A model generated the notes under the pieces. The model was not told where the DNA came from and ran no database searches. It worked only from the letters and a program-made list of their open reading frames with translations. Of a stretch of 64,000 bases of DNA, positions 35,884 to 44,606 are shown in pieces. The DNA is taken from positions 2,360,001-2,424,000 of the forward strand of contig JABXYP010000001.1 of the NCBI GenBank assembly GCA_024701455.1, read 5' to 3'. The translations under genes and the position numbers were made by a program. Position 1 is the stretch's first letter. Every line of letters starts with the position of its first letter. Source of the stretch: Bacillus sp. A301a_S52. GTDB taxonomy: Bacteria; Bacillota; Bacilli; Bacillales; Salisediminibacteriaceae.

Positions 35884-36234
35884 TTACTGAGCAGATTTGG
35901 AATGCTTCGTCTGCCATTCAATAAATTCAATCACCTTGTTATATTCTTCTAATTGTTCTTTCGTCACACCTTGCTTTTTAATACGCATAACAAATTCAAC
36001 CCAATCTTCTTCTGGTACGTGGTCCGTGTCTTGGCCCGCTTCAATGCCAAGGAGCGTCATTAAATCTTCACCTAGTACCGAAGCTAATTTCTCTAAAACT
36101 TTGATAGACGGGTTCTGATTAATATTTCTTTCAATGTTACTTAGATTAGATTTAGAAATGTTAGCACGTTCAGCTAATTCTGTTAACGTAATTCCTTTTC
36201 GCTTTCGCAAAGCAATAATGTTATGTCCAATCAT
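35884..36234 (-). CDS. SinR/SlrR-like transcriptional repressor
   Basis: A 116-residue DNA-binding protein. Residues 6-60 are an XRE helix-turn-helix (GITLTELAERANISKSNLSN, IERNINQNPSIKVLEKLASV), closely resembling SinR. The C-terminal residues 77-106 (EDWVEFVMRIKKQGVTKEQL, EEYNKVIEFIEWQ) match the SinR/SinI tetramerisation domain. In B. subtilis SinR represses the eps and tapA operons and SlrR/SinI antagonise it; SinR is encoded elsewhere. Here the gene sits inside the operon it would control, 19 nt after the EpsN gene with GAGGTTGAG as RBS, so negative autoregulation is likely. No sinI is next to it. Confidence 0.88.
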   Translation of the reverse strand: MIGHNIIALRKRKGITLTELAERANISKSNLSNIERNINQNPSIKVLEKLASVLGEDLMTLLGIEAGQDTDHVPEEDWVEFVMRIKKQGVTKEQLEEYNKVIEFIEWQTKHSKSAQ

Positions 36235-36259
36235 TTTCTCAACCTCGTTTTATCAAATT

Positions 36260-37438
36260 TTAAATAACCGCCTCCCGACCAATTGAATGCTTGAGGCATT
36301 CTTTTATGTGTTTAATCACACGTTGTTGGTCTTTGGGAGGTAAGTTCGATCCAGACGGGAGACAAACACCATTTTCATATAATTTTTCTGCTACATGATT
36401 ATCATTGCTGTGCGAATAATAACCGGTTCCTTTAAATAACGGTTGAAGATGAAGAGGTTTCCAGACGACCCTTGCTTCAATCATTTGATCATTTAAATAG
36501 GTTACGAGCTGCCCAGGAGTGACATTCAGCTTCGTCTGATCAAGTAGCATCACCGTTAACCACCTGCTTGAAAAAGAACCATGATATTCAGGCATAAAAC
36601 TGATACCTTCAATTGATGTGAGATCATCGACATAATGTTTATAAACAGAACGTCTAGCTTCTACTTTTCCGTTTAAAGACTTGAGTTGAGCTCGTCCTAT
36701 TCCAGCTGATATATTACTCATTCGGTAATTAAATCCCATGACACTGTGTTGATAATGAAGTGCTGGATCTTTAGCTTGAGTTGCTAGGAAACGGGCTCTT
36801 TCTAATAATTTCTCAGAGTTAGATACGAGCATGCCACCTCCCGAGGTCGTAATAATTTTATTACCATTAAAAGAAAAGATCCCAAAGTCCCCCATACTTC
36901 CAGAATGTATACCGAAGTATGTAGCACCTAGAGATTCTGCTGCATCTTCTATCACCGGAACATCATACGTTTTACATAACCGTAAAATTTCTTGCATCTT
37001 TGCTACTTGCCCGTATAAATGGACAACAATAACTGCTTTAGGTAATTGATTTTCAGCTGCCGCTTCTTTTAATGCGCGCTCTAGTGCTTGAGGAGACATA
37101 TTCCAAGACTCCGGTTCTGAATCAATAAATACTGGCTCAGCACCTTGATACATAATAGGATTAGCACTTGCTACAAATGTGAAACTAGAACAAAAAACAC
37201 GATCTCCTCGACCAACATTAAGCAATAATAACGCTAAATGAATCGCCGCTGTACCAGAGCTTAATGCTACGGCTCCTTTTACATCTATATAATCAGCTAC
37301 CTCTTGCTCAAATGCTGTAATATGTGGCCCCACGGGTGCGACCCAATTCGTATCAAAAGCTTCATTCACCATCACTTTTTCTTGTCCTGTAAGATCAGGC
37401 GGAGATAAATAAATTTTCTTAGACGTTGTATTTAACAA
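36260..37438 (-). CDS. epsN: PLP-dependent sugar aminotransferase, EpsN/PglE-type
   Basis: This DegT/DnrJ/EryC1/StrS-family enzyme puts an amino group on C4 of a UDP-4-keto-2-acetamido sugar, giving the precursor of UDP-bacillosamine. It shows VALSSGTAAIHLAL, VIEDAAESLGATYFG and the PLP lysine in FSFNGNKIITTSGGG. Residues near the end (CLPSGSNL) are typical of EpsN. The frame is open to a GTG at 37447, but the TTG at 37438, with AGGTGAG at 37443-37449, fits the RBS better; the start is uncertain. It overlaps epsM by about 20 nt, consistent with a joint pathway. Confidence 0.93.
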   Translation of the reverse strand: MLNTTSKKIYLSPPDLTGQEKVMVNEAFDTNWVAPVGPHITAFEQEVADYIDVKGAVALSSGTAAIHLALLLLNVGRGDRVFCSSFTFVASANPIMYQGAEPVFIDSEPESWNMSPQALERALKEAAAENQLPKAVIVVHLYGQVAKMQEILRLCKTYDVPVIEDAAESLGATYFGIHSGSMGDFGIFSFNGNKIITTSGGGMLVSNSEKLLERARFLATQAKDPALHYQHSVMGFNYRMSNISAGIGRAQLKSLNGKVEARRSVYKHYVDDLTSIEGISFMPEYHGSFSSRWLTVMLLDQTKLNVTPGQLVTYLNDQMIEARVVWKPLHLQPLFKGTGYYSHSNDNHVAEKLYENGVCLPSGSNLPPKDQQRVIKHIKECLKHSIGREAVI

Positions 37439-38075
37439 TTTTCTCACCTGCTTTCTCTTTTACTGTGGCTGGAACGCCAGCTGCTGTTATAAATGATGGC
37501 ATAGAATGAATGACCGTGGAGCCTGCACCAATGACCGACCATTCACCCACTGTTTTCCCAGGAATGACTGTAGCGTTTGCTCCTAGATGTGCTCCTTCCT
37601 TTACTTCTACATTGCCTGTTAACGTAGCATGTGGGGACAAATGCACATAATCATTAATAATATTGTCATGCTCAATAATAGCCCCGCTGTTAACGATGAC
37701 ATGGGCCCCTACTGTAGAATCTGCATTGATAACGGCGTGAGGCATGACGACAGTACCTGGGCCAACTGTCGCGTGAGGACTAATCTCTGCCGTTGGATGC
37801 ACAAGTGTGATATAAGCCTCTCTCGGTAGTTTAAGCTGTTTGACTAATTTTTTTCGAATAACATTATTGCCAACTCCAATAAGCCATTTCACGTCTTTAA
37901 ATTTCAGATGTAAAGGAAGAGAAAAAGATAACGGGGCATAAAAAACACCGTTATCTATCGTCATTTCATCAAATTTATCATCTAAATAACCGATCACTCG
38001 CACATTTTTACTCCGTCGGGCAATGTCAGTTAACACTTTACTATGCCCCCCGTAACCCACAATGATCAGATTCAT
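37419..38075 (-). CDS. epsM: UDP-amino-sugar N-acetyltransferase, EpsM/PglD-type
   Basis: It acetylates the 4-amino group of UDP-4-amino-4,6-dideoxy-GlcNAc to give UDP-di-N-acetyl-bacillosamine. The 218-residue protein has an N-terminal PglD/NeuD domain (MNLIIVGYGGHSKVLTDIA) and a C-terminal left-handed beta-helix of hexapeptide repeats (VVMPHAVINADSTVGAHVIV) with the catalytic histidine in VNSGAIIEHDNII. Position between the polymerase and epsN follows the B. subtilis EpsM-EpsN pairing. Confidence 0.92.
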   Translation of the reverse strand: MNLIIVGYGGHSKVLTDIARRSKNVRVIGYLDDKFDEMTIDNGVFYAPLSFSLPLHLKFKDVKWLIGVGNNVIRKKLVKQLKLPREAYITLVHPTAEISPHATVGPGTVVMPHAVINADSTVGAHVIVNSGAIIEHDNIINDYVHLSPHATLTGNVEVKEGAHLGANATVIPGKTVGEWSVIGAGSTVIHSMPSFITAAGVPATVKEKAGEKIVKYNV

Positions 38076-38087
38076 GCTCTCAGCTCC

Positions 38088-39179
38088 TTAGTCCTGGAAT
38101 AAAGGAATGTACTGACTTCTATAATCGATATTTAATGTAATAATATATTCATAAACGAAATAACCAAGATATAACACAACGATGATGTAGTAAATAAATG
38201 TTTGATCTTTTTCACTGAATACTTTAATGACCCAAGAAAGTAAGATTAAGTTAAACAGCTCAAAATAAATAGCAAAACGGGCAAAAATCCAATTTTGTGT
38301 AGAAATTAGCATGAATACTGTGCCTAATAACGCTAAGTTAACAAGATAATCACTTTTAGGAAAGAGTTCTCGTAGACGAGCTCGTCCAAAATAAGCAAGG
38401 ACAAGAGGTGACGCCGCTACAGCTACCCTAACAATGTTTGCCCCTCCTTCTTCAAACTCTGAGTACCCGCCATATTGCGTATCTGAGATCGCAGAGAAAA
38501 ACATTTCAGAGAAATACTCATAGCCGAAGGCCGCACCTGTCCCTACGAAAATAAAAGCGAGAGAACTCCAAGACCATGCTTCTCTTCTTACAACAAAATA
38601 TACCGGTAATAAAATGATGGCGCTTTGATGAAATGTCGAAGCTAATAAAACTAAAGCAGCGTATTTAAAAAAGTTCCCTTCAAGAAGGAACTTTGTACCT
38701 GCAAATATAATGGCTGCGGCCAGATATTGCCTCATGCCGTTCATCGATACTAGAAACATACCAGATGCGATAAACACATATAAACTTAATTCAAATACCC
38801 TTGAGTATTTATATAACACACCAACGATTAACGTTAATGTGAAGAAAGACATAATAAAGATCAAAACTTGGCCGTCATCAGTGACGTTTTTTAATAGCAT
38901 CTGCAAGACACCAAACCCTTGATCCTTTCCTTCCTTAATAATTTCCCATGTAAAGTCATTCGTCTCAAAAGCATGACGGTAAAAATACGTGTCACCAATA
39001 TTACTTCTAAGTCCTGAAACCGCTACAAGGCAAGCTAATGCTAGAAAGGCCAACACGATATTCGGCTGGACCGGGACTCTCCCAGACCTTTGTTCAAAAT
39101 CTGGAATTGGTTTTGCAAAATACCTTGCAGAAAATGATAACCCAAAAACGGCTGCTAGATTTAACCATAATATTCCCAT
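38088..39179 (-). CDS. epsG: EpsG-family polysaccharide polymerase (Wzy-like)
   Basis: A 363-residue integral membrane protein with about ten hydrophobic segments and the EpsG-type motif GLRSNIGDTYFYRHAF (GxRxxxGDTxxY), the conserved loop of this polymerase family. It would polymerise lipid-linked repeat units on the outer face. The frame extends to 39269, but the ATG at 39179, overlapping the upstream GT2 stop as TAATG and preceded by AAGGA, is the natural start. It is the only Wzy-like gene in the locus. Confidence 0.9.
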   Translation of the reverse strand: MGILWLNLAAVFGLSFSARYFAKPIPDFEQRSGRVPVQPNIVLAFLALACLVAVSGLRSNIGDTYFYRHAFETNDFTWEIIKEGKDQGFGVLQMLLKNVTDDGQVLIFIMSFFTLTLIVGVLYKYSRVFELSLYVFIASGMFLVSMNGMRQYLAAAIIFAGTKFLLEGNFFKYAALVLLASTFHQSAIILLPVYFVVRREAWSWSSLAFIFVGTGAAFGYEYFSEMFFSAISDTQYGGYSEFEEGGANIVRVAVAASPLVLAYFGRARLRELFPKSDYLVNLALLGTVFMLISTQNWIFARFAIYFELFNLILLSWVIKVFSEKDQTFIYYIIVVLYLGYFVYEYIITLNIDYRSQYIPLFQD

Positions 39180-40078
39180 TACTGAGATCCTTTCAATTCT
39201 TTTAAAGATTTTAAATTTATATAAACATACAAACATGCTCCTAATGGCAGAGCTGCAACAGTAAGCCAAGGAGATGGGCTTTCTTTAAAAAACGCTTTAT
39301 TCTTACTCAGTAATGAGCTTGATACGTAATGAATCGCCTGGCGAAATTTAAATTTAGTATTAGCTAATGATAGTGTCATGAGCTGGTGTCTATAAAAAGC
39401 AAAACCTTTCGGGTTCGTTTTATATTGTCGCAGCATGTTCATAGTAGAGCCGTCAGGCCTATATTCCACGAGACAAACAACTTCATTCATTAATAATAAA
39501 GGATACTGCTCATCTAGTTTATAATATTTGTAAGCCAGTCCGACGTACTTTTCTCCCTCAAAAAGGGGATACGGAAAAGCTTTAGCCACCTCAGTACGGT
39601 AAATCAGCTTTTTATCCCCTGTTATACCGTGCTTGTAATAAAGATCAAACAATGTTGATGATGTGAGTCCTTGCGGCAGTTCACTACCGAGCACGTCCCC
39701 TGCTTCATTAGCGTTTAAAGCCACAAAGCCACTAACTTTATTTGACCCATAAGCTTCCCAAAATGACAAAATCCTTTCCACAGCCTTTTCATGAAATATA
39801 TCATCTGAATCAAGACAAACATTTAACTCCGTATCAATTGTTTCATAAGCCGTATTGTGAGCGCCATGCATGCCTTGATTCGCTTGTTTAACATAATGGA
39901 TGGTAAGTGCTTGTTCGCCCACCCACTGTTTAACAAGTTCCTCTGTGTTATCAGTTGAGCCATCATCAACAATTAACCATATAAAATGTTTATTTGTCTG
40001 CCTTTTCAAGCTTTCATAGCATTGATGAAGGCAGTATCCACGATTATATGTTGGCGTGAAGACCGTCAGTTTTATCAT
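39179..40078 (-). CDS. GT2 family glycosyltransferase
   Basis: A 299-residue GT-A enzyme: KLTVFTPTYNRGYCLHQCYE, LIVDDGSTDNTEEL and the DxD in NVCLDSDDIFHEKA. It differs from the other GT2 genes in the block, having a shorter C-terminus and the NQGMHGAHNTA segment. It overlaps the EpsF-like gene by 35 nt upstream and the polymerase by one base downstream, so it is tightly coupled to both. Predicted to add a repeat-unit sugar. Confidence 0.9.
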   Translation of the reverse strand: MIKLTVFTPTYNRGYCLHQCYESLKRQTNKHFIWLIVDDGSTDNTEELVKQWVGEQALTIHYVKQANQGMHGAHNTAYETIDTELNVCLDSDDIFHEKAVERILSFWEAYGSNKVSGFVALNANEAGDVLGSELPQGLTSSTLFDLYYKHGITGDKKLIYRTEVAKAFPYPLFEGEKYVGLAYKYYKLDEQYPLLLMNEVVCLVEYRPDGSTMNMLRQYKTNPKGFAFYRHQLMTLSLANTKFKFRQAIHYVSSSLLSKNKAFFKESPSPWLTVAALPLGACLYVYINLKSLKELKGSQ

Positions 40079-41192
40079 GGCTTACCTCCTTCATTCGCTT
40101 AAGGTAGAAAGATTGTAAAGCAGTTGCCGTCTCTAAAATATTAAAGCCTTTCTCAACAACACGCTCATGCTGAGATTCGCGTTTAGGACGATTCCTTTCC
40201 AACGCTATAAGGGATTTTACCCATTGCTCACTCTCCCTTAAAGTTAAAAATTGAATTAAGCCAGCCCCTATATCAATTTCATGTGTCACGTGATCTGAAA
40301 CGAGACAAGGAAGCCCTGACGCTTGTGCTTCAACTAAAGAAACAGGTAAACCTTCATATAATGATGGAAAGACAAAGGCATCACACCCGGTTAACAAGTC
40401 AGGAATGTCGGACCTTTTTCCTAAAAAAACGATATGGTCTTCAAGTTTTAAGCGTTCTACAAGAGACATTATATTTTCTTTTAAAGGCCCTTCACCAACA
40501 AGAAGCAAGCGTGCATTTGGGATGTGAGTAACCACTTTTAAGAACATATGAATTAAGAAAGTATGGTTCTTCGGCTGACTAAAGCGTCCTACATGTCCAA
40601 GAACAAAATGCTCTTCTGACAGACCGAATTCTTTTCTAACATTCATTCTTTTTTCATGAGAGTACTCAAAGCTTTTGCTATCAATACTATTATTAATTTT
40701 TTTAAAGTTGACTGAACGCCCAAATAGCCAGCTACCAGCTGATTGTGAGCATGCCAATCGGTCTGTTGCTGCTCTATTAATCTTCTGACCTGTGTACCAC
40801 TTATAAGAACGAATAGCTAAATGACCTTCGCTTGAAGTGCTGTGACTATGAGCAATTCTAATAGCTACACCGTGTCGTTTAGCAGAAGATAAGATATGCC
40901 CGCTCATTTTATCCATATGTGCATGGACAACAGAGTACTGTTTATTTGTCTTAAAAAAATCATTAACAGCTTTTAAGTATTGAAAATGCCCTACTTCTTT
41001 TAAGGCTGGCAAGCGGTGCACCTGTCCACCGAGGCTTGTAATTTCAGCATCAAATTCCCCTTCATAAGACGTGAGAAAATCAAATTGTACCGCTGAACGA
41101 TCAAGGTGCCGATATAAATTCATAATCAACGTTTCAGCACCGCCTCGATTCATATTCACGACTGCATGCAAAACTCTTACTGGACTGCCCAT
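40044..41192 (-). CDS. epsF: GT4 family glycosyltransferase, EpsF
   Basis: A 382-residue GT-B enzyme: RVLHAVVNMNRGGAETLIMN, VHAHMDKMSGHILSSAK, GHVGRFSQPKNHTFLIHMF and the EX7E in YEGLPVSLVEAQASGLPCL. These strings correspond closely to B. subtilis EpsF. It overlaps the upstream epsD-like gene by 16 nt and the downstream GT2 by 35 nt. Its paralogue at 33600 is more divergent, so this copy in the conserved epsA-B-C-D-F order is probably the EpsF orthologue. Confidence 0.9.
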   Translation of the reverse strand: MGSPVRVLHAVVNMNRGGAETLIMNLYRHLDRSAVQFDFLTSYEGEFDAEITSLGGQVHRLPALKEVGHFQYLKAVNDFFKTNKQYSVVHAHMDKMSGHILSSAKRHGVAIRIAHSHSTSSEGHLAIRSYKWYTGQKINRAATDRLACSQSAGSWLFGRSVNFKKINNSIDSKSFEYSHEKRMNVRKEFGLSEEHFVLGHVGRFSQPKNHTFLIHMFLKVVTHIPNARLLLVGEGPLKENIMSLVERLKLEDHIVFLGKRSDIPDLLTGCDAFVFPSLYEGLPVSLVEAQASGLPCLVSDHVTHEIDIGAGLIQFLTLRESEQWVKSLIALERNRPKRESQHERVVEKGFNILETATALQSFYLKRMKEVSHDKTDGLHANI

Positions 41193-42334
41193 TCACTGAC
41201 ACCCTCTTCGTCCATATATTTCTTATAAATATGTGTTAACTCGCCCAACACGATGTTTATACTGTAGGTGGATAAAATAATATTTCTCCCCGCTTCACCT
41301 AGCTGCTTACGCATCTCTTCATTTTTAATTAATAGCATTACCTTTTCGGCGAAAAGCTCTGGAACAGGATTTTCTATGATCCATCCATTTTCACCAGAGG
41401 CTATAAGTTCAGAATGGCCGCGATTTTTAGTGGCGATGACTGGCAGGCCGCACGCCATGGCTTCCATAATGTTAACTGGCAGACCTTCTCTTAAACTTGA
41501 CCCTACTGCGATATCACAAACAGGAAGGACATCTTTAATATCATCTCTTAATCCCATAAATGATATATGATGCTGAACCCCTAAACGCGTCGCTAATTCT
41601 TTACAGCCCCCCATATCGCCAGGTCCAGCAAGTAGTAATTTCACGTGAGGTGCTCGTTTAACTAAATTAGCCATCATTCGAATTAATAATTGCTGATTTT
41701 TATTCCGATTGAATTCTGCTGCATAAACAAGTAAAAAGTCATTTTCACCAAAACCTAGCTCTACTTTTTTCTTCTTCTTCACTAGGTTTCCAACAGGTTT
41801 AAAGATACTAGTATCAACACCGACACCATGAATATGTGCTATCTCGTTGCAAGAAAAACGATGAGTTAAAGCTCTTTTATAATCTTCACTGTTAATTGTA
41901 ATTAACGTATCCGTTAAAAAGCTTAGTGTTCTCTCTATCGGATAATAGAGTAACCAATTTTTCATCGGTGCTCCTTTACAAAAATGAAAGCCATGAGCCG
42001 TATAAATCGCTTTTGTATTTAGGTTTACTCTTGCCCATCTTCCGGCAAGTCTTGCTATAACACCACCCATTGGTGTGTGACTATGGATAATCGAATACTG
42101 TTCCTTACGAATGATACGCTTCAGTTGTTGATAAGCTTGAAAGTTTTCTGTCTTAAAAGGCGATCGCTGAATTGGTATATCGAATTTTTTGTCGACATAA
42201 GCTAACGTCTGCTGCCCCGCTGCTGCTACATGAACTTCCCAACCTTGTTCCTTAAGCCATTTCATAAAAGGAAGATGAAATGCCTTAAAATGATAGTCTA
42301 CTGTGGCACATAATAAAATTTTGTTAGACTGCAT
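41177..42334 (-). CDS. epsD: GT4 family glycosyltransferase, EpsD
   Basis: A 385-residue GT-B enzyme: LLCATVDYHFKAFHLPFMKW, IHSHTPMGGVIARLAGRWAR, AIYTAHGFHFCKGAPMKNWL and donor-domain EX7E in REGLPVNIMEAMACGLP. The HGFHFxKGAP string and the position after epsC identify it as EpsD-like. It probably adds the second sugar, to di-N-acetyl-bacillosamine. Confidence 0.92.
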   Translation of the reverse strand: MQSNKILLCATVDYHFKAFHLPFMKWLKEQGWEVHVAAAGQQTLAYVDKKFDIPIQRSPFKTENFQAYQQLKRIIRKEQYSIIHSHTPMGGVIARLAGRWARVNLNTKAIYTAHGFHFCKGAPMKNWLLYYPIERTLSFLTDTLITINSEDYKRALTHRFSCNEIAHIHGVGVDTSIFKPVGNLVKKKKKVELGFGENDFLLVYAAEFNRNKNQQLLIRMMANLVKRAPHVKLLLAGPGDMGGCKELATRLGVQHHISFMGLRDDIKDVLPVCDIAVGSSLREGLPVNIMEAMACGLPVIATKNRGHSELIASGENGWIIENPVPELFAEKVMLLIKNEEMRKQLGEAGRNIILSTYSINIVLGELTHIYKKYMDEEGVSEWAVQ

Positions 42335-42443
42335 AAGGAGCCCCCTTCTATGATGATGACATTCACAACGAGATTAGCACTTATGACAAACTAAAAGTTG
42401 AGCCATCGAGAATGCTAACAGATTATTAACCTTTAAATTCATA

Positions 42444-44291
42444 CTATTTAGCTGTCAGATGTAATTCTTCATGTAAAGCGAGCGGATCACCTACATGTTT
42501 TGGTCCATTCGTCAATTCAAGTACTTTAGCCCTCAATGTTTTTTTATCCATCAACGAGTAACTAGCTAATAATTTCTCAACTTTATGAATATCTGTTACA
42601 GTACATTTTCCTAGATATATTTTCGGGAAGATTTGCTCATCATGAATTTCATCCTTATTCAAGAGCTCTTCATATAATTTTTCACCCGGTCTAATACCCG
42701 TAAATTCAATGCCTATTTCCTCTTCACTGTGACCACTTAAAGAGATCAAATTTTTGGCTAAGTCAACTATTTTAACAGGTTCACCCATATCCAAGACAAA
42801 CGTTTCTCCACCTTTAGCAAGACAACTTGCTTGAATAACTAACCGTGACGCTTCTGGTATCGTCATAAAATAACGGACCATATCAGGATGTGTCACTGTA
42901 ACCGGTCCACCCTTTTCAATCTGCTTTTTAAATAGTGGAATAACACTTCCGTTACTTCCTAATACGTTACCGAAACGCACAACGGTAAAAATCGTCTCAC
43001 TTGATTGATTTAAATCATGTATAACCATTTCAGCTAAACGTTTCGAAGCACCCATCACGCTTGTTGGATTAACCGCTTTATCTGTTGAAACCATGACGAA
43101 ATTTTTAACCCTAGTTTTATGGGCAGCAGTTGCAACATTCAATGAGCCGATCGTATTGTTTTTAATCGCTTCTTCCGGATTACGTTCCATTAAAGGCACG
43201 TGTTTATGTGCTGCAGCATGGTAAACGACTTCTGGCGCATGATTATCAAATACAGCTAATAGCTTCTTTTCATCTTGTATATCTGCAATCTCTGTTACTA
43301 TCGATGTCATGGAATGACTCATGATTTCCTTCAATTCCATTTCGATATTATAAATACTGTTTTCCCCATGTCCTAGTAGAACTAATTTCTTCGGAGCATG
43401 ATTAATAATTTGTCGGCATAATTCTGAGCCGATTGAACCACCAGCACCTGTCACAAGAACGTTTTTACCTGTAATTGTATCTCCAATTAACTCATTATCC
43501 AACTCTACTGTTTCTCGCCCTAATAAGTCCTCAACAGAGACATTTTTGAATTGCTTAACGGACACCTTCCCAGTAACTAAATCTTCAATCATTGGTAGAA
43601 TTTGCGTTTTAACTTTTACTGTTGAGCATAATTGGTAGATCTGCTGAAGCTTATGACGTTTAAGTGATGGAATAGCAATTATGATATTTTCTATTTTCAT
43701 TTTTTCTACGACGTTAGGTATATCTGCCGTTGAGCCTGCTACAGGCAATGCATAAATATCAAGTTTTTGTTTGTTGGCATCGTCGTCAATAAAGGCTACA
43801 GGGCGTAAATCGGCACTTGGATTTTGTAAAAGCTGACGAGCAACCATCGTACCTGCTGATCCAGCTCCTACAATCAATGTACGTTTCTTAGTGAGGTCCA
43901 TACGCTTGTGATCTTGTTTCCTCATACGCCACCAAAACCTTGCACCACCAATTAATACGACCATCAATAACCATGTAATAAATAAAATTCTGTATTGTAT
44001 GTGGTCAAAAATAAGAAATTGAATAAAGCCATTAAATACAATGGAAAAAGTAAGTGTCTTTAAAATTACTTTAAGTTCACCAACACTTGCATATTCCCAT
44101 GCTTTTTTATTCATTTTGTATAAAAATGAGAACATATGATAACTTAAGAGGATTATCGTACAAGAAAGCCAAAAATTGACATTAAAATAAATCTGCGGCT
44201 CATTAATAATGATGAAACTTGAAAAGAATGCTGTAAGAATAAATAATGTATCCATTGCAATAAACAAGCTTGTTCTTTTGTGAATACTCAT
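42444..44291 (-). CDS. epsC: UDP-GlcNAc 4,6-dehydratase, EpsC/PglF-type
   Basis: It converts UDP-GlcNAc to UDP-4-keto-6-deoxy-GlcNAc, the first step to bacillosamine. The 615-residue protein has four N-terminal membrane segments (residues 1-125), a Rossmann domain starting TLIVGAGSAGTMVARQLL, and the catalytic SDR domain with VLVTGAGGSIGSELCRQI and HAAAHKHVPLMERNP. The active site is VMGASKR, where methionine replaces the usual tyrosine (SMK triad), as in PglF and WbpM. The ATG follows GAGGGGG. It is preceded by the EAR-like RNA, as epsC is in B. subtilis. Confidence 0.95.
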   Translation of the reverse strand: MSIHKRTSLFIAMDTLFILTAFFSSFIIINEPQIYFNVNFWLSCTIILLSYHMFSFLYKMNKKAWEYASVGELKVILKTLTFSIVFNGFIQFLIFDHIQYRILFITWLLMVVLIGGARFWWRMRKQDHKRMDLTKKRTLIVGAGSAGTMVARQLLQNPSADLRPVAFIDDDANKQKLDIYALPVAGSTADIPNVVEKMKIENIIIAIPSLKRHKLQQIYQLCSTVKVKTQILPMIEDLVTGKVSVKQFKNVSVEDLLGRETVELDNELIGDTITGKNVLVTGAGGSIGSELCRQIINHAPKKLVLLGHGENSIYNIEMELKEIMSHSMTSIVTEIADIQDEKKLLAVFDNHAPEVVYHAAAHKHVPLMERNPEEAIKNNTIGSLNVATAAHKTRVKNFVMVSTDKAVNPTSVMGASKRLAEMVIHDLNQSSETIFTVVRFGNVLGSNGSVIPLFKKQIEKGGPVTVTHPDMVRYFMTIPEASRLVIQASCLAKGGETFVLDMGEPVKIVDLAKNLISLSGHSEEEIGIEFTGIRPGEKLYEELLNKDEIHDEQIFPKIYLGKCTVTDIHKVEKLLASYSLMDKKTLRAKVLELTNGPKHVGDPLALHEELHLTAK

Positions 44292-44415
44292 TAATGATCC
44301 CCCTCTCAGTTCTCAATAAAGTACATTTATTTCTTTTGTAAATGACGTTTAGCGTGTCACTTAACAAAATTTAATATAGAAAATAATATCTAATATGTAT
44401 AATTTAATTAAATGA

Positions 44416-44446
44416 ACAAAAAGAAGACGTACAAACGCCTTCTTTT
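44416..44446 (-). terminator. Terminator hairpin between epsB and epsC
   Basis: On the minus strand AAGAAGGCG and CGTCTTCTT pair (one G.U) around a short loop and are followed by TTTTTG. An intrinsic terminator inside an operon fits EAR-dependent read-through. Confidence 0.7.
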
Positions 44447-44454
44447 CGCATTTA

Positions 44455-44545
44455 AATGGGCATCTAACCCATCCTCACTCCATACCAGCGACGATAAACG
44501 TCTAAGGTTATTTTAATGAAACCCACAGCATGGCCGAGTACCTCT
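44455..44545 (-). ncRNA. EAR-like (eps-associated, epsC-type) structured leader RNA
   Basis: The 315-nt epsB-epsC gap codes for nothing but is densely paired. Minus-strand ACTC (44539-44536) can close with GAGT (44480-44477). Within and beside this are GGGUU/AACCU, GACG-UUUAU-CGUC and AUGGG/CCCAU hairpins, and the first block contains GTACTCGGCCATGCTGTGGG. In B. subtilis and other Bacillales the EAR RNA occupies exactly this gap and promotes processive antitermination through eps. The assignment is from position and folding; no covariance model was run. Confidence 0.7.
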
Positions 44546-44574
44546 GTTGATAAAGGAAGAGAGATATTTCCTGT

Positions 44575-44592
44575 ATTCTTAATAACGAACAA
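44575..44592 (-). promoter_or_regulatory. Second copy of the 18-bp eps promoter-spacer sequence
   Basis: The minus strand reads TTGTTCGTTATTAAGAAT, identical over 18 bp to 46116-46099, which is the spacer of the eps promoter. It lies 15 nt after the epsB stop and ahead of the EAR-like RNA. The sequence is an imperfect palindrome with GTTC/GAAT ends. Confidence 0.6.
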
Positions 44593-44606
44593 CAAGGGCA
44601 AAAAAA

